This document shows positions 24,708 through 34,931 of a stretch of DNA of 64,000 nucleotides, one piece after another. The stretch is from NCBI GenBank assembly GCA_007115705.1, contig QXEO01000553.1, positions 12,636,491 to 12,700,490 of the forward strand. The letters are read 5' to 3'. The DNA is from Dactylis glomerata. Its lineage: Eukaryota; Streptophyta; Magnoliopsida; Poales; Poaceae. The translations under genes and the position numbers were made by a program. How positions within the stretch are numbered: position 1 is the stretch's first letter; each line of letters begins with the position of its first letter. The notes under the pieces were generated by a model that had not been told where the DNA came from, ran no database searches, and saw nothing but the letters and a program-made list of their open reading frames with translations.

Positions 24708-27700
24708 CCCCCCCGCAGTCGAAGCGACGCCTGTGACGCAAAGACTGGACCTGAAGCCCTCGAAGGTCGAGGTAGGAAGACCCTTCGTCATCACATCGGC
24801 GAACTGCTGATCGGTGGGTACATGAAGAACACGAACACGACCAAGAGCGACGTGCTCCCGAACGAAGTGAATGTCGAGCTCGATATGCTTCGTCCGGCGA
24901 TGATGAACAGGATTAGCAGAGAGGTATACCACGGAGACATTGTCACAGTAGACAATCGTGGCCTTGGGAACCTCGCAGAGCAACTCCTGTAGTAGCTGTC
25001 GGAGCCAGGAGCACTCGGCTACGGCATTAGCCACAGCCCTGTACTCAGCCTCGGCGCTCGAGCGTGAAACCGTGGGCTGTCGCTTGGACGACCACGATAT
25101 CAGGGAGGGGCCGAGGTAGACGCAGTATCCAGAAGTGGAGCGTCGAGTGTCGGGACACCCAGCCCAGTCGGCGTCGGAGTAGGCGACAAGGCTGGTGTTG
25201 GTGGAGGCCGTCAGGGTGAGTCCCATAGACATGGTGCCACGGATATACCGAAGAATCCGTTTCACCAGGGCCCAGTGGGTATCACACGGAGCGTGCATGT
25301 GGAGACACACCTGCTGGACGGCATACTGTATATCCGGCCGTGTCAGCGTGAGGTACTGAAGAGCACCGACGATGGAGCGATAGAAGGTAGCATCAGACGC
25401 TGGAGAGCCCTCGACAGCGGATACTTTGGCCTTCGTATCAACAGGCGTGGAAGCAGATTTGCAATTAAGCATGCCTGCACGCTCCAGAAGCTCATGCGCG
25501 TACTTCTGCTGATGCAGGAAGAACCCAGTGTCGCGGCGGACAACCTCGATGCCGAGGAAGTAGTGGAGAGCCCCCAAGTCCTTGAGGGCGAACTCAGCGC
25601 TGAGCTGGGTTGTAATCTGCTGCAGGAGAGCCGTCGAGGAAGCAGTCAAGATGATGTCGTCGACGTACAGGAGGAGGTACGCAGTGGCGGCGCCCTGGTG
25701 GTACACAAACAGGGAGGCGTCGGACCGGGTGGACTGGAACCCCTGCTGCTGAAGAAAGCCAGCCATCCGCTGGTACCAAGCTCGAGGCGCCTGCTTTAAC
25801 CCATAAAGAGAACGGGAGAGCAGGCACACATGGTCCGGGAAGGCGCTGTCGACGAAACCAGTGGGCTGCTGACAGAACACCTGCTCGGTGAGATGCCCAT
25901 GCAAGAAAGCATTGGACACATCGAGCTGGTGAACCGGCCAGGCGCGAGAGGCAGCGAGCTGAAGGACAACGCGAATCGTGCCCGGTTTGACAACCGGAGC
26001 AAAGGTGTCGGTGAAGTCCACGCCTGCATGCTGGCGAAAGCCGCGTACCACCCAGCGCGCCTTGTGGCGCTCGAGAGAACCGTCCGGGCGAGTCTTGTGC
26101 CGAAAGACCCACTTGCCGGTGATGACATTGGCATGAGGAGGTCGCGGCACGAGCTGCCACGTGCGGTTGCGCTGCAGAGCGTCGAACTCCTCGCGCATAG
26201 CAGCAAGCCAGTTCGGATCCCGAAGGGCAGCGCGAGCGGAGGAGGGCAGCGGAGACGGCACCGACGCCGACGTAGATGCAGCGTAGGCGTACTTGGGGTC
26301 GGTGTAGCGCGGATTGGGACGCCGGATCCCGGTCCGAGCGCGGGTGACTGCACCGTCGAGAGGTGCAGCCGCAGCAGGAGGAGGCGAAGCGGCCGACGGC
26401 GCGGAAGGCAGGCCGGGCGCTGACGCACGGGCGGGGGCTGCTGCCGGGGCCACGGTGGGCGCGGGCGCAGCCGGGGCCGCAGGGGGCGCGGGCGCAGCCG
26501 GGGCCGCAGAGGGCGCGGGCGCAGCTGGAGCCTCGGTGCTGCTGGAGGGAGGTGCCTGCTGAAACGGAAAAACCAGCTCATCAAAGTAAACGTGTCGCGA
26601 AGTGTACACGCGATGGGATACGGGATCATAGCACCGGTAACCTTTGGTGTTGGGAGGGGAACCAATGAAGATACAGGGGACCGAACGAGGAGCGAGTTTG
26701 TGAGGAGTGGTGGACGCGGTGCTAGGATAACAAAGGCACCCAAAGATCCGAAGACCATCGTAAGACGGGGGGGTGCCGAAGAGGAGCTGATGAGGAGCAT
26801 AATTCCAGCGAGGACGACATGGTCGGATGTTAAGAAGGAGGGTGGCGGTGGCGAGGGTGTCCGGCCAGAACCGAGGGGGAACGTTGGAGTGGAAAAGCAA
26901 CGTGCGGACACAATCGTTAAGAGTGCGAATGACGCGCTCAGCACGGCCATTTTGTTGGGACGTGTAGGGACAAGTTAGGCGGAGGACGGTGCCGTGCGAC
27001 GCTAGGAGATGGCGGACGGCGGCATTGTCAAACTCTTTGCCATTGTCAGTTTGGAGTGCAAGGATGGGATAACCGAACTGAGTGGTGACATAGGAATAGA
27101 AGGTTGTGAGAGTGGCGAGAGCGTCGGATTTACGACGAAGTGGAAACGTCCACACGTAATGAGAAAAATCATCCAAAATCACCAGATAGTATAAATAACC
27201 CGTGTTGCTAGCAACCGGGGACGTCCAAACATCACTATGCAACAACTGGAAAGGAAAAGTAGAAATAGTGGTAGACTCGCTAAATGGAAGACGCACATGC
27301 TTGCCGAGACGACAGGCTTGACAAGTATGGTGTTCAGCCTTATTACATGAGAATGAAAAACTCTGAAGAATCTGACGCAAAACGGTGGAGTTGGGATGAC
27401 CAAGACGAGCATGCCAAAGGTCGACGCTAGTGGCGAGGGCGGTAGGACGAGGGGTGGCAGCGGTGGTGGAGTGCACTGGGTAGAGCTCGTCGGAGCTATC
27501 ACAGCGGTGGAGAACCATCCGAGTACGGGCGTCCTTCACAGAAAAACCAACGGCGTCAAATTCAACAGTAATAGGATTCTCACGAGTAAGACGACGAACA
27601 GAAACGAGGTTTTTAACTAAGTGAGGGGAGACAAGAACATTAGACATGGTAATAGGAGTGGACGTGGAAGGAAAAGACCTATGACCGACATGTGTAATGG

Positions 27701-28268
27701 GTAAGGAGGAACCGTCGCCAACGGTGATGCGACTGGAAGTCTGAACAGGAGTGGAGGATGAAAGGTTACCGGGATGATTTGTCATGTGAGCGGTGGCACC
27801 CGTGTCCATGAAGTAGTCACCGCCACCACCGTAGTGGCTGGGGGACGGCACCGAGTGCAATGTGGCGAGGAGGGCGGGATCCCACGGCGGCGGCACCTGG
27901 GGAGGGTACCCCCCAGACGGTGGCGCGGCGGTGGAGCCTGCAGCAGTCGGTGGCGCGTAGTAGCCCGGGTAGGAGGCGGCGGGAGGCGCAACGCCATAGG
28001 CTGGGTAGGAGGCGCCGGGGGGCGCCGCGGCTGGCCCGGCGAAGTATGCCTGTTGAGTCGACGGATGTGGCCCGAAAATACTCGGTGCGGGTGCCCGAGG
28101 CACCGGCATAGAGTATGCGTGGACCACGCCGGTCCACGGGTTGGTGCCGTAGGACCAGGGCGGGGTGGGCTGGTTCGGACGCGGAGCCCCCCTTGCGCCT
28201 GGCCGCCCGCGGGCGCCTGTTGCTACTGCTGCTGGTTGCCGCCTCCACGGCGACGGCCTCCGCGACAC
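24702..28268 (-). CDS. Copia Pol: protease, integrase, reverse transcriptase, RNase H (1188 aa)
   Basis: Domains in order, rough residues: Pro/Ala-rich linker (1-145); aspartic protease MDTGATAHM (about 152); GAG-pre-integrase zinc region (LWHARLGHPN, CQACRLGKH, about 285-330); integrase core with D in LLHSDVW (343), D in QTDNGKEF (408) and E in QQNGRAERV (440); reverse transcriptase with KWVFRHK, LDVSNAFLHG, SLYGLKQAPRAWY and the catalytic YVDD (about 870); RNase H with AYSDADWAGC (about 1030), SSAEAEYRA and CDNVSV. The order protease-integrase-RT defines Copia. All catalytic motifs are intact and there is no internal stop. It overlaps gag by 46 bases in the -1 frame; its own ATG may not be the true start, since a -1 shift from Gag would be expected. 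Confidence 0.95.
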   Translation of the reverse strand: MSRRPSPWRRQPAAVATGARGRPGARGAPRPNQPTPPWSYGTNPWTGVVHAYSMPVPRAPAPSIFGPHPSTQQAYFAGPAAAPPGASYPAYGVAPPAASYPGYYAPPTAAGSTAAPPSGGYPPQVPPPWDPALLATLHSVPSPSHYGGGGDYFMDTGATAHMTNHPGNLSSSTPVQTSSRITVGDGSSLPITHVGHRSFPSTSTPITMSNVLVSPHLVKNLVSVRRLTRENPITVEFDAVGFSVKDARTRMVLHRCDSSDELYPVHSTTAATPRPTALATSVDLWHARLGHPNSTVLRQILQSFSFSCNKAEHHTCQACRLGKHVRLPFSESTTISTFPFQLLHSDVWTSPVASNTGYLYYLVILDDFSHYVWTFPLRRKSDALATLTTFYSYVTTQFGYPILALQTDNGKEFDNAAVRHLLASHGTVLRLTCPYTSQQNGRAERVIRTLNDCVRTLLFHSNVPPRFWPDTLATATLLLNIRPCRPRWNYAPHQLLFGTPPSYDGLRIFGCLCYPSTASTTPHKLAPRSVPCIFIGSPPNTKGYRCYDPVSHRVYTSRHVYFDELVFPFQQAPPSSSTEAPAAPAPSAAPAAPAPPAAPAAPAPTVAPAAAPARASAPGLPSAPSAASPPPAAAAPLDGAVTRARTGIRRPNPRYTDPKYAYAASTSASVPSPLPSSARAALRDPNWLAAMREEFDALQRNRTWQLVPRPPHANVITGKWVFRHKTRPDGSLERHKARWVVRGFRQHAGVDFTDTFAPVVKPGTIRVVLQLAASRAWPVHQLDVSNAFLHGHLTEQVFCQQPTGFVDSAFPDHVCLLSRSLYGLKQAPRAWYQRMAGFLQQQGFQSTRSDASLFVYHQGAATAYLLLYVDDIILTASSTALLQQITTQLSAEFALKDLGALHYFLGIEVVRRDTGFFLHQQKYAHELLERAGMLNCKSASTPVDTKAKVSAVEGSPASDATFYRSIVGALQYLTLTRPDIQYAVQQVCLHMHAPCDTHWALVKRILRYIRGTMSMGLTLTASTNTSLVAYSDADWAGCPDTRRSTSGYCVYLGPSLISWSSKRQPTVSRSSAEAEYRAVANAVAECSWLRQLLQELLCEVPKATIVYCDNVSVVYLSANPVHHRRTKHIELDIHFVREHVALGRVRVLHVPTDQQFADVMTKGLPTSTFEGFRSSLCVTGVASTAGGC
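24708..24718 (-). promoter_or_regulatory. Copia polypurine tract
   Basis: CTGCGGGGGGG on the - strand, directly before the 3' LTR; primes plus-strand DNA synthesis. Confidence 0.8.
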
Positions 28269-29056
28269 CCGCCGCCTTGCTGCTGTTGGGGAGCAGCGGG
28301 AGGGGCGGGGTAGAACCCCGGTTGCGGAGCAGGCTGCGACGGTGGCCGGGGAGCAGCCGGGGCGGTGGGAGGCGCGCCGCGGGTGCCGGCGGCCATGGCC
28401 TGATGCTGCGCGCGCTTCTTCACCCCTTTCATCCGGCGTTCCTCGAGCTTCAAGTATGAGACAAACTTGGGAAAGGAGGGGTCCGTCATCAAGGTGAGGT
28501 TGCCGGCGGCGTTACCGAAATCCTCGTTGAGGTTGGCTGCGAGCGTGCTGAGGAGAAGATCATCTTCGATCCTGGAGCCGATGTCGCGCAGGTCATCCGC
28601 CAACTTCTTGAGATGACGAGTGTACTCGTCGATGGTCTGGTCATCCTGATGGCAGTTGAAGAATTCTTGCTGCAAGAAGACACGGCGCTGCAGTTTGTTG
28701 TCGGTGAAGAAGCCGTTGAGCTTGATCCACACGGCGGCGGCATCATCGCCGTCGGCGACGACGGTGTGAAACAGGTCGCGCGAGATCGTGGTGAAGAACC
28801 AGCGGATGAGCGTGGCGTCGATCGAGGTCCACTCGGGGTCGGCCGCCATGACGCGCGAGTCGGTGGAGCCGTCGACGTGATCCAGGAGATTCTCCTCACG
28901 GAAGAGAAGAGAGAAGTAGGTCTTCCAGGGGTGGTAGGAGGCGGTGGTGGCGTCGAGGGTCACGGGAACGCGGTTCCGGATGTTGATGTCGTGGATGACA
29001 GCGGGATCGGGGCCAGCGAACGGATTGGTGCGAGAGGAGGCGGGGGTTGACGACAT
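28223..29056 (-). CDS. Copia Gag (277 aa)
   Basis: Starts MSSTPASSRTNPFAG. It contains the UBN2-type Gag core (YHPWKTYFSLLFREENLLDHV, then WIKLNGFFTDNK, RRVFLQQEFFNC and YTRHLKKLADDL), which forms the particle shell. The C-terminal part is Pro/Ala- and Gly/Arg-rich (GGGCRGGRRRGGGN) with no CCHC zinc knuckle; the basic Gly/Arg tail may bind RNA instead. It ends at a stop at 28223-28225 after NQQQ, overlapping Pol by 46 bases in another frame. Whether the shift is programmed or a single-base mutation in this GC-rich repeat is unclear. Confidence 0.9.
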   Translation of the reverse strand: MSSTPASSRTNPFAGPDPAVIHDINIRNRVPVTLDATTASYHPWKTYFSLLFREENLLDHVDGSTDSRVMAADPEWTSIDATLIRWFFTTISRDLFHTVVADGDDAAAVWIKLNGFFTDNKLQRRVFLQQEFFNCHQDDQTIDEYTRHLKKLADDLRDIGSRIEDDLLLSTLAANLNEDFGNAAGNLTLMTDPSFPKFVSYLKLEERRMKGVKKRAQHQAMAAGTRGAPPTAPAAPRPPSQPAPQPGFYPAPPAAPQQQQGGGCRGGRRRGGGNQQQ

Positions 29057-29279
29057 GGTGAGGGGAGGAGAGGGCAGCAGCGTAGGGGAGCGCGGCGGCT
29101 GAGGTGGTGGCGGTGGCGCGGTAGAGGAAGAGGGGAGCGCGGCGGCCAGGGTAGGAGGAGGAGGAGCGGCGGCGGCGGCTAGGGTTGCTGTGGCGGCGGC
29201 GGCCAGGAGGCGGCGGCAGGCCCTTGGCGGCGGCGGCTAGGAGGTGGAGCGGAAGCTAGGGTTAGGGACCGATACGGTG

Positions 29280-29289
29280 TCTGATACCA
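29280..29289 (-). promoter_or_regulatory. Copia primer binding site
   Basis: TGGTATCAGA on the - strand, immediately after the 5' LTR; matches the start of the initiator-methionine tRNA complement common in plant retrotransposons. Confidence 0.85.
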
Positions 29290-29458
29290 TGTGGAAAGTA
29301 TTTGGTGCATCGATAGATTGATTGATCGTGCACAAGGCACATATATAGGTACAGGGGTGTGACCGGGTCTAGTCTCGCAATGAATACAGGGGGGAGAAAG
29401 ACACTACAGGTACAACGTACAAAACCCTACCCTATACACGTACAAAATATGTTCAACA
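29290..29458 (-). repeat. Copia 5' LTR
   Basis: 169 bp, one mismatch to the 3' LTR. The 231 bp between it and Gag (29057-29289) are a GC-rich untranslated leader. Confidence 0.95.
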
Positions 29459-29593
29459 AGTACAAAATGCATACATTATGGATGTGCAATCTTTACGGCT
29501 TAGCAAAAAACAACTACACTCTGAATATGCACCCTATTGTAACAATACATCTACCACAAATGGTTGGGAATAACTCATGGCAATTATACAGAC

Positions 29594-30169
29594 CTTGTTT
29601 TTCCAAAAGTCGATACACTTGTCCATCATGCATGGAATATGAAGGAAAGAAAACAAGGAGTCCATCTGGTACCATACGGGCAAAATTAACTGCAAAACAA
29701 GCACATACATCTAATACGTAAAGCAGATAATTCAAAAAAAGCTGCATACTGTAAGAATACCTTACCTATAACAGTACCCAATTCTTGTTTGTACTTTTCA
29801 GTCTCAAGTGTCTGATAAGAAGAATTAAGTGGATGCCCAGAAGGCCCCACAGGCACAAGTCCAACCCAGATTTGATCTGGAGAAATGAAATGGGGATTCT
29901 CTAGCCTGACTGGAAACTCACTGGGTACATGGAATCATATTGCTTTGGCATCAATTAGAGAACAAACATAAAAGAAAAGCTTTGAGTGATAATAAGTAAA
30001 GCAGAATTGAATTGGAGTTTTACTTACAGGTTTAATTCCATGGCAAGTGACTCTAAGGGAGATAAAGTTCCAGATGTTAATATAATGGAAAGTACACCAA
30101 ACTTGAGAAATTCCTCCATAGCAAGCCCTGGGTTAAAACACCACCAACTAAGAGTCCTTGAGGCATTAC
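29594..30169 (-). pseudogene. RTEL1-like DNA helicase fragment, three consecutive exons
   Basis: Read on the - strand, three exons join in frame with GT/AG borders. Exon 30169-30028 encodes NASRTLSWWCFNPGLAMEEF and SIILTSGTLSPLESLAMEL; exon 29920-29766 encodes EFPVRLENPHFISPDQIWVG and VGPSGHPLNSSY; exon 29689-29594 encodes VNFARMVPDGLLVFFPSY. This order and these blocks (SGTLSP, LENPH..QIWVG, DGLLVFFPSY) are characteristic of RTEL1, an iron-sulfur DEAH helicase of telomere maintenance and recombination (family knowledge). No stop interrupts them. The ATP-binding N-terminal half is absent; the Gypsy complex begins 437 bp upstream. Downstream, one exon is missing before the block at 24442-24526. 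Most likely a truncated gene copy, perhaps carried by a transposon. Confidence 0.85.
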
Positions 30170-30605
30170 CTGCAAATACATGAAAACATAGATTGCTGAA
30201 AATACAACCAACTGATTATTGAGGAGACTAACTGAAGACAAGATATTTAGGACTTAATGAAATTTTCTTCATTTCTATGAATGCAATGAATTACAGAATT
30301 GTTTCGCAGTCAATGAAATTATGCACGCAGCTTAGAACTAAGCGAGTAACAAAAAACACATGTTGTATGCTTTAGTAGAACTTCATGGCACATTATGTGG
30401 CTTCCACAACCATTAATTAATTAAATAAAGAAGATTTATAATGACTACTACTTGAGCCACTTGTTACAGCACATAAGAGTAGAGTAGTTCAGAACAAAAC
30501 AAACAGGCAGGAGTCCTTCTAACTGAACCAAGGTTAGCAGAAAAAATGTCTCCGGAAATTTGTAGCTTACCTAGCTGAGGCAACACCAAATCTGAAGTTA
30601 CCAGC
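30170..30605 (-). other. Probable intron of the RTEL1-like pseudogene
   Basis: AT-rich, no convincing coding. It is bordered by a clean acceptor (TATTTGCAG on the - strand) at its low-coordinate edge and cut at 30606 by a Gypsy LTR. Confidence 0.4.
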
Positions 30606-31075
30606 TGACGTGGGTATACCCTTCAGGTACCCACAGATTAGTATACCGGGTTCGGCCCATTAAGGAAGTGGACAAGTACAAGGACTCGAAGATGACTTGG
30701 AAACGAAGAAGGAAGGTTCTAATCCGTATTCGACTAGGATCCTTATAAACCTTAGCCCGGTTGCATATATAAAGCCAGGCAGGGATGCCCCTATAGAGAG
30801 ATATCTCATAGACAAGTTACAACATCATAGACACGCAATATTAGAGATACAAGATAGATTAGAGAGATTAGATAGACAACTCCGCCTATGGCGGCACCAT
30901 GTAAACACCATTGTGATCATATACTAGATTGCTAGCAGGATGTAGCGATCCTCCACCGCGGGGACGTGAACCTGGGTACATCGTGTGCCAATCTCGATCC
31001 CGAAATCTCTAGTCGTTGCTCTTCCCGCGATCTAAAGTCCTTCATCTAGGACATTTGTCGAGTTAACCCTCGTCA
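30606..31075 (+). repeat. 5' LTR of Gypsy element Y
   Basis: 470 bp from TGACGTGGGTATACC to CCCTCGTCA, followed by AT and a primer site. A TATATAAA box lies at 30766-30773. Its last 45 bases (CTAAAGTCCTTCATCTAGG and on) match the end of the X and Z LTRs, but the rest differs, so it is a separate subfamily. No matching 3' LTR is in the window. Confidence 0.8.
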
Positions 31076-33357
31076 ATTGGCGCCGACCGTGGGGAACGCG
31101 GCGACTGGATTTTGTCATCTGGACGGGATCCTTCAAATTTTTCATCGACAAGATCAGCAAATTTTGAGACTGCTGAAAGCAGAAGCAACCAGATCGGGAT
31201 TCCTCCTTATCGACATCGCCGTAGCGGCTGAGTTTTAGCTTCGACCAACTTCAATTCCGTCAAAGTTTAGTCGACAACCTTGGCTATTGACTTCAAATCA
31301 GATCAGTCCTGCATATGCCTCGTTGCCGACAGCACGTAATTCTTCGTGTGCGTGAAAGAAAAGGAAAAGTTCTCGGCAAGATCGGAAACTTTCGGCAAGC
31401 AACAAATTTTTGCGTGAATCGTCACCTGATGTAGTTTGAATCCGTGCGATTCGCAGAGCAGCAAGATCGACATACATCAAGTTTTGAAGGAATCAACATC
31501 AGGTGATCAATGTAAAAAAATTGGGAGATTGGAAGTTTTTGGCCGGCATCGTTTTGCCACAATCAAAGTCGCATCCGAGCCGGTTAGAATTTCAAGAAGC
31601 AGCACGGATTAGCCTTTCCAAATACAAGGGCAAAGTACAAAATCAAACAACGTCAAATCCAAGGAGCAAAGAGCATCAGATCAGCTAGGATCAATCACGT
31701 GAAACTACCACAGCCGGAGACAAGAATTTGGCTGCCAAGGGTAAAGCAATCAAACAAGGAAAGCATAAGAAAAAGAAGAGATCGACAGTTGGAAATTTTC
31801 ACGTCAAGACCGAGTCGTACTCTGCAAGGCCAAGTAAAAGGAATACATCAAGCGATACATATTTGTTGGACAACGGGCAAGCCAGCTATACTGACGAATT
31901 ACGAGGACTCCATGAATAAACTCGGAGAAAAATATTTCGACTACAACGGCGTGTCGCCTGATCGCTCGGACAACCCAGAGAAAAATATTTCGACTACTTC
32001 GTCTTCAACATCGTCGATTATGGTTTGTTACGATCGGGGGCTCGCCGCCGCGTACTCGCGCAAACTATCGGCAACGCTCGGGGGCTCGACATCAACTCGC
32101 CCCGGAGTGTGGAAAATCACCTTCAAGACCTGCGATTTCATCGACATCAGCAACGCGACGATCCCAACAGCGCTCGGGGGCTCGACAACAACTTCGCCTC
32201 CGGCCGTGATTGTGATTCTACGACAACAACTCGACTACGTCATCATCGACTACGCCGCGCCGACCACGCCGCACCCGATAAAAGCTAAGTTTTCCTCTTC
32301 CAAGAGTCGATTTTTATTTACTTTCGCCGCACCCAACACTCGGGGGCTCCGCCATGAAAAATCATCTTGCATATCATTGACTTTAAAAAAAAATTGTGAA
32401 AGCCCTAGTAGCTGGCGTTCCTTGTCGAATACTTGATAATATAGTTTACAGTCGCATAAAGCTCGACTAACGGTTGGCAAGGCACAAACCTTGGGCGTCA
32501 GGCTAACGAAAAGGCTTAGCAAGTATCTTGAAATTCAAATGCGGCAAACGCGTCACATTACGTCGGACCTGAGTAGCTGATCGAGCCGTGAAGTGCATCA
32601 AGCTAACGAAAGGGTCTTACGTACGAGCAACAAAATTGCACAAAAAACATCGATTTTTTTATTTTACATACTACATCATCATCATTATAATCTACAAGCA
32701 CAATATTTCTTTGAGAGACAAATTATTTCACAATTATTCATATTTTCTGCAGGAGTCGACAAAATCATTAAGTCCTTCAACGGGAATCAAAATTCTTCGA
32801 GTGGTACAACTTGAGTCTATGCCCGGCTACAAGTATCCGAACATAGACTCGGGGGCTACTCCCATCGGGAGCGCTGGCCGCGCACCCGATAGAAAGACAA
32901 TTTTGAGAAAGAATTCAACAAGAAGAGATGATGAAGAAGAAAATCTGAGCCTATGATCGACTACAAGTACCTGACCATGCCTCGGGGGCTACTCCCATCG
33001 GGAGAGCTGGTCGCGCACCCGATGAAGAATTACTTTGAGAAGAACGACAAAGAAAATTTCGAGTCCATTGTCGGTGGCAAGCACCAGAAAATAAACTCGA
33101 CATTTACTCCCATCGGGAGAGCGGATTCAAAAATCCGACGATTTTGGTCATTCCAAGTTATATAAAGTCAAAGATATACGAAGTCGAAGATTGAAGATAT
33201 CAAAGATTTTAGGAAGTCGAAGTTTGAAGAAATCAAAGATTGAAGAAGTAGGAGTTGAAGAAGTTGAAGATTGAAGAAATCAAAGTTTGAAGAAGTCGAA
33301 GATTGAAGAAGAGAATTGAAGAAGTCAAAGATTTTAAGTTTGGGGACTCAACCCAAG
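31076..33357 (+). mobile_element. Interior of Gypsy element Y, non-coding
   Basis: Primer site TGGCGCCGACCGTGGGG at 31078-31094. The 2.3 kb after it has only short, unrelated ORFs (for example 31699-32436) without Gag or Pol motifs. It contains repeated CTCGGGGGCT motifs (32087, 32176, 32340, 32850, 32992) and CTCCC-ATC-GGGAG hairpins. Its end (33160-33357), rich in AAGTCGAAGATTGAAGAA, resembles the 3' untranslated region of Z up to ATTCAACCCAA, about 50 bp before Z's LTR. Y therefore looks like a short non-autonomous element whose 3' LTR is missing where X begins. Confidence 0.6.
31078..31094 (+). promoter_or_regulatory. Primer binding site of element Y
   Basis: TGGCGCCGACCGTGGGG starts two bases after the LTR; TGG pairs with a tRNA 3' CCA. 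The same site, as TAGCACCGACCGTGGGG, is present in X. Confidence 0.7.
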
Positions 33358-33692
33358 TGACGAGGGTTAACTCGACAAATGTCCTAGATGAAGGACTTAG
33401 AATCAGGGGAATAGGGCGTCGGATGAACTCGAAGGTAAAGGTTAGTCGAAATAAGTGTATATCGAAAGTAAACTTGGGTGTTCAACCTGGCTTTCTTTCA
33501 ATCTCCCCTACACCGTCCCCTCCTGGCCCCTATATATAGGTGGCCAGGTCTCGAGGATCGGGTAGGGTCCGATAATGATTACAATATCGACATACGGTAA
33601 GAACTCGTATTCGACTATCATTACGATTGGGCCTAGCTTAACGGGCCTCAGGGGTACTCGACTAACGGGATCTATTAACTATACCCTTGTCA
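33358..33692 (-). repeat. Element X 3' LTR
   Basis: 335 bp. On the - strand it begins TGACAAGGGTATAG and ends AACCCTCGTCA, with a TATATATAGG promoter-like box. Confidence 0.9.
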
Positions 33693-34931
33693 GTAGCCCC
33701 TGAGATTCTACCGGAATTGCAGATTCGGGTTGAATCTCTAATCTTCAAATCTTTGACTTGATCAATTCTTCGATTTCTTCATATCTTCAAATCTTCGACT
33801 TGGTCTTTCGACTTACTTTCATGATATTTTTTTCGCAAGGGGTTTTCATGAACAAGCCTGACAACTCTGACGGATCAAGAGGTCAGTTAACTGCCAGAAC
33901 AGATACTTGTCACCTACTTCAAATTCAATCCCCTTGGACTTGAATTCGGGATACCGGTCAAACCCATTCTTTTGCCGCATTTAGGACTTACAAAGAACGA
34001 GTCCTAGTGGTTCTCAGGGTACCCAGTGCGTCCACCAGGATTTTCTTCGCGTCGTAGACACAGATACATACCAGCAGAGCGCATCCATGTGCGTATACCA
34101 GGACACACAGGACGGATCCCGGGGTCTTACCTTCGTGACAAGTCACGGCATTTGAGTTGCGTTGCGATAACATAACTCGAGAATCTCATGTCGCAGTCAA
34201 ATTTTGACTGAAAATATTCGGGTTTTAACAACCATAAAACTCGCTCCCGATGGGAGTAACATTCCTATACTTCTCAAAATCTAATGCTTTACCAAGAAAT
34301 ATCGTCGGGTGCGCGCTCAGCGCTCCCGATGGGAGTAGCCCCCGAGGCTATAGTCGAAAAAGACTTTTTCGAGTATAGGTTCAAAATATAGTGTAGTCCA
34401 TCATACTTCAACTCGAGATACTTTAATAACATCTTGTCGTCGAATACGCGTCCATAACTCCAGATTTGATGTCATTTTCAACATTTTCAAAGTAGTAGCC
34501 CCCAAGGCTATAGTCGAATGTCCTTCGGGTATAGTCTTATCAACTGAATGTTGCATTGTCGGCGCCAAACCTTTTACTCTTATCTATCATCTTCATATTT
34601 GATAATCGCCATATTTGATGCTCACCAATTATATGTATCTGTTGAATTGATCTCTTAACCTCTTCGTGACGTCAGCGACTGAATTTACCTATACGTCATC
34701 TGAGCGCGTACCGTTTTATGGGTAGCGCGGTAATTTTATTTTTCTGCCCGTTAGTGGGTTGCCGTTTCCGCTCCTTGCGCCACGTCTCAACCCACGTTCC
34801 TTCTCTGAGAAGGTATATAAGGGGATAGTAGGGAATTGTTACTGTTTACCAGCTCTTTCTCTCCACCGCCGCCATTGCCGATCTCTGCTCCCGTCTCTGT
34901 TCGTGCATAGCCTCCAAGCGCGGATCGATAG
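33693..34931 (-). other. Element X 3' untranslated region and upstream region of the antisense gene
   Basis: Homologous to 48000-50104 of Z in opposite orientation (shared stretch around 33960-34140 and 49650-49830). It contains CTCCCGATGGGAG hairpins at about 34250 and 34325 next to AGCCCCCGAGG. No ORF in the element's direction. A TATATAA box at 34814-34820 precedes the antisense gene by 112 bp. Confidence 0.6.
34814..34820 (+). promoter_or_regulatory. Putative TATA box of the antisense gene in X
   Basis: TATATAAGGGG about 110 bp before the ATG at 34932, followed by a C/T-rich stretch (CTCTTTCTCTCCACCGCC) that would be 5' leader. This is the usual geometry of a plant core promoter, on the strand opposite to the retrotransposon genes. 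Confidence 0.55.

Larger units (their letters stand above)
24539..29458 (-). mobile_element. Copia retrotransposon, young, nearly intact
   Basis: Two 169-bp LTRs (24539-24707 and 29290-29458), both TGTGGAAAGT...TTCAACA, differ at one site (C versus G in GTCTAGTCTC). A perfect 5-bp target duplication AGTAC flanks the element (24534-24538, 29459-29463). On the - strand the primer site TGGTATCAGA follows the 5' LTR, matching the initiator-Met tRNA type. A polypurine tract (CTGCGGGGGGG) precedes the 3' LTR. Gag and Pol are both open. Very short LTRs and a Gag lacking a CCHC knuckle fit the Ale/Retrofit-Hopscotch lineage (inference). It is inserted in an intron of the RTEL1-like pseudogene in the same orientation. 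Confidence 0.95.

Noticed and set aside
25796..26950. 384-aa - strand ORF and several + strand ORFs inside Copia pol
   Set aside because: Shadow frames of the GC-rich Pol coding sequence.
31699..32436. 245-aa ORF in element Y
   Set aside because: Crosses repeated CTCGGGGGCT units and has no Gag or Pol motif.
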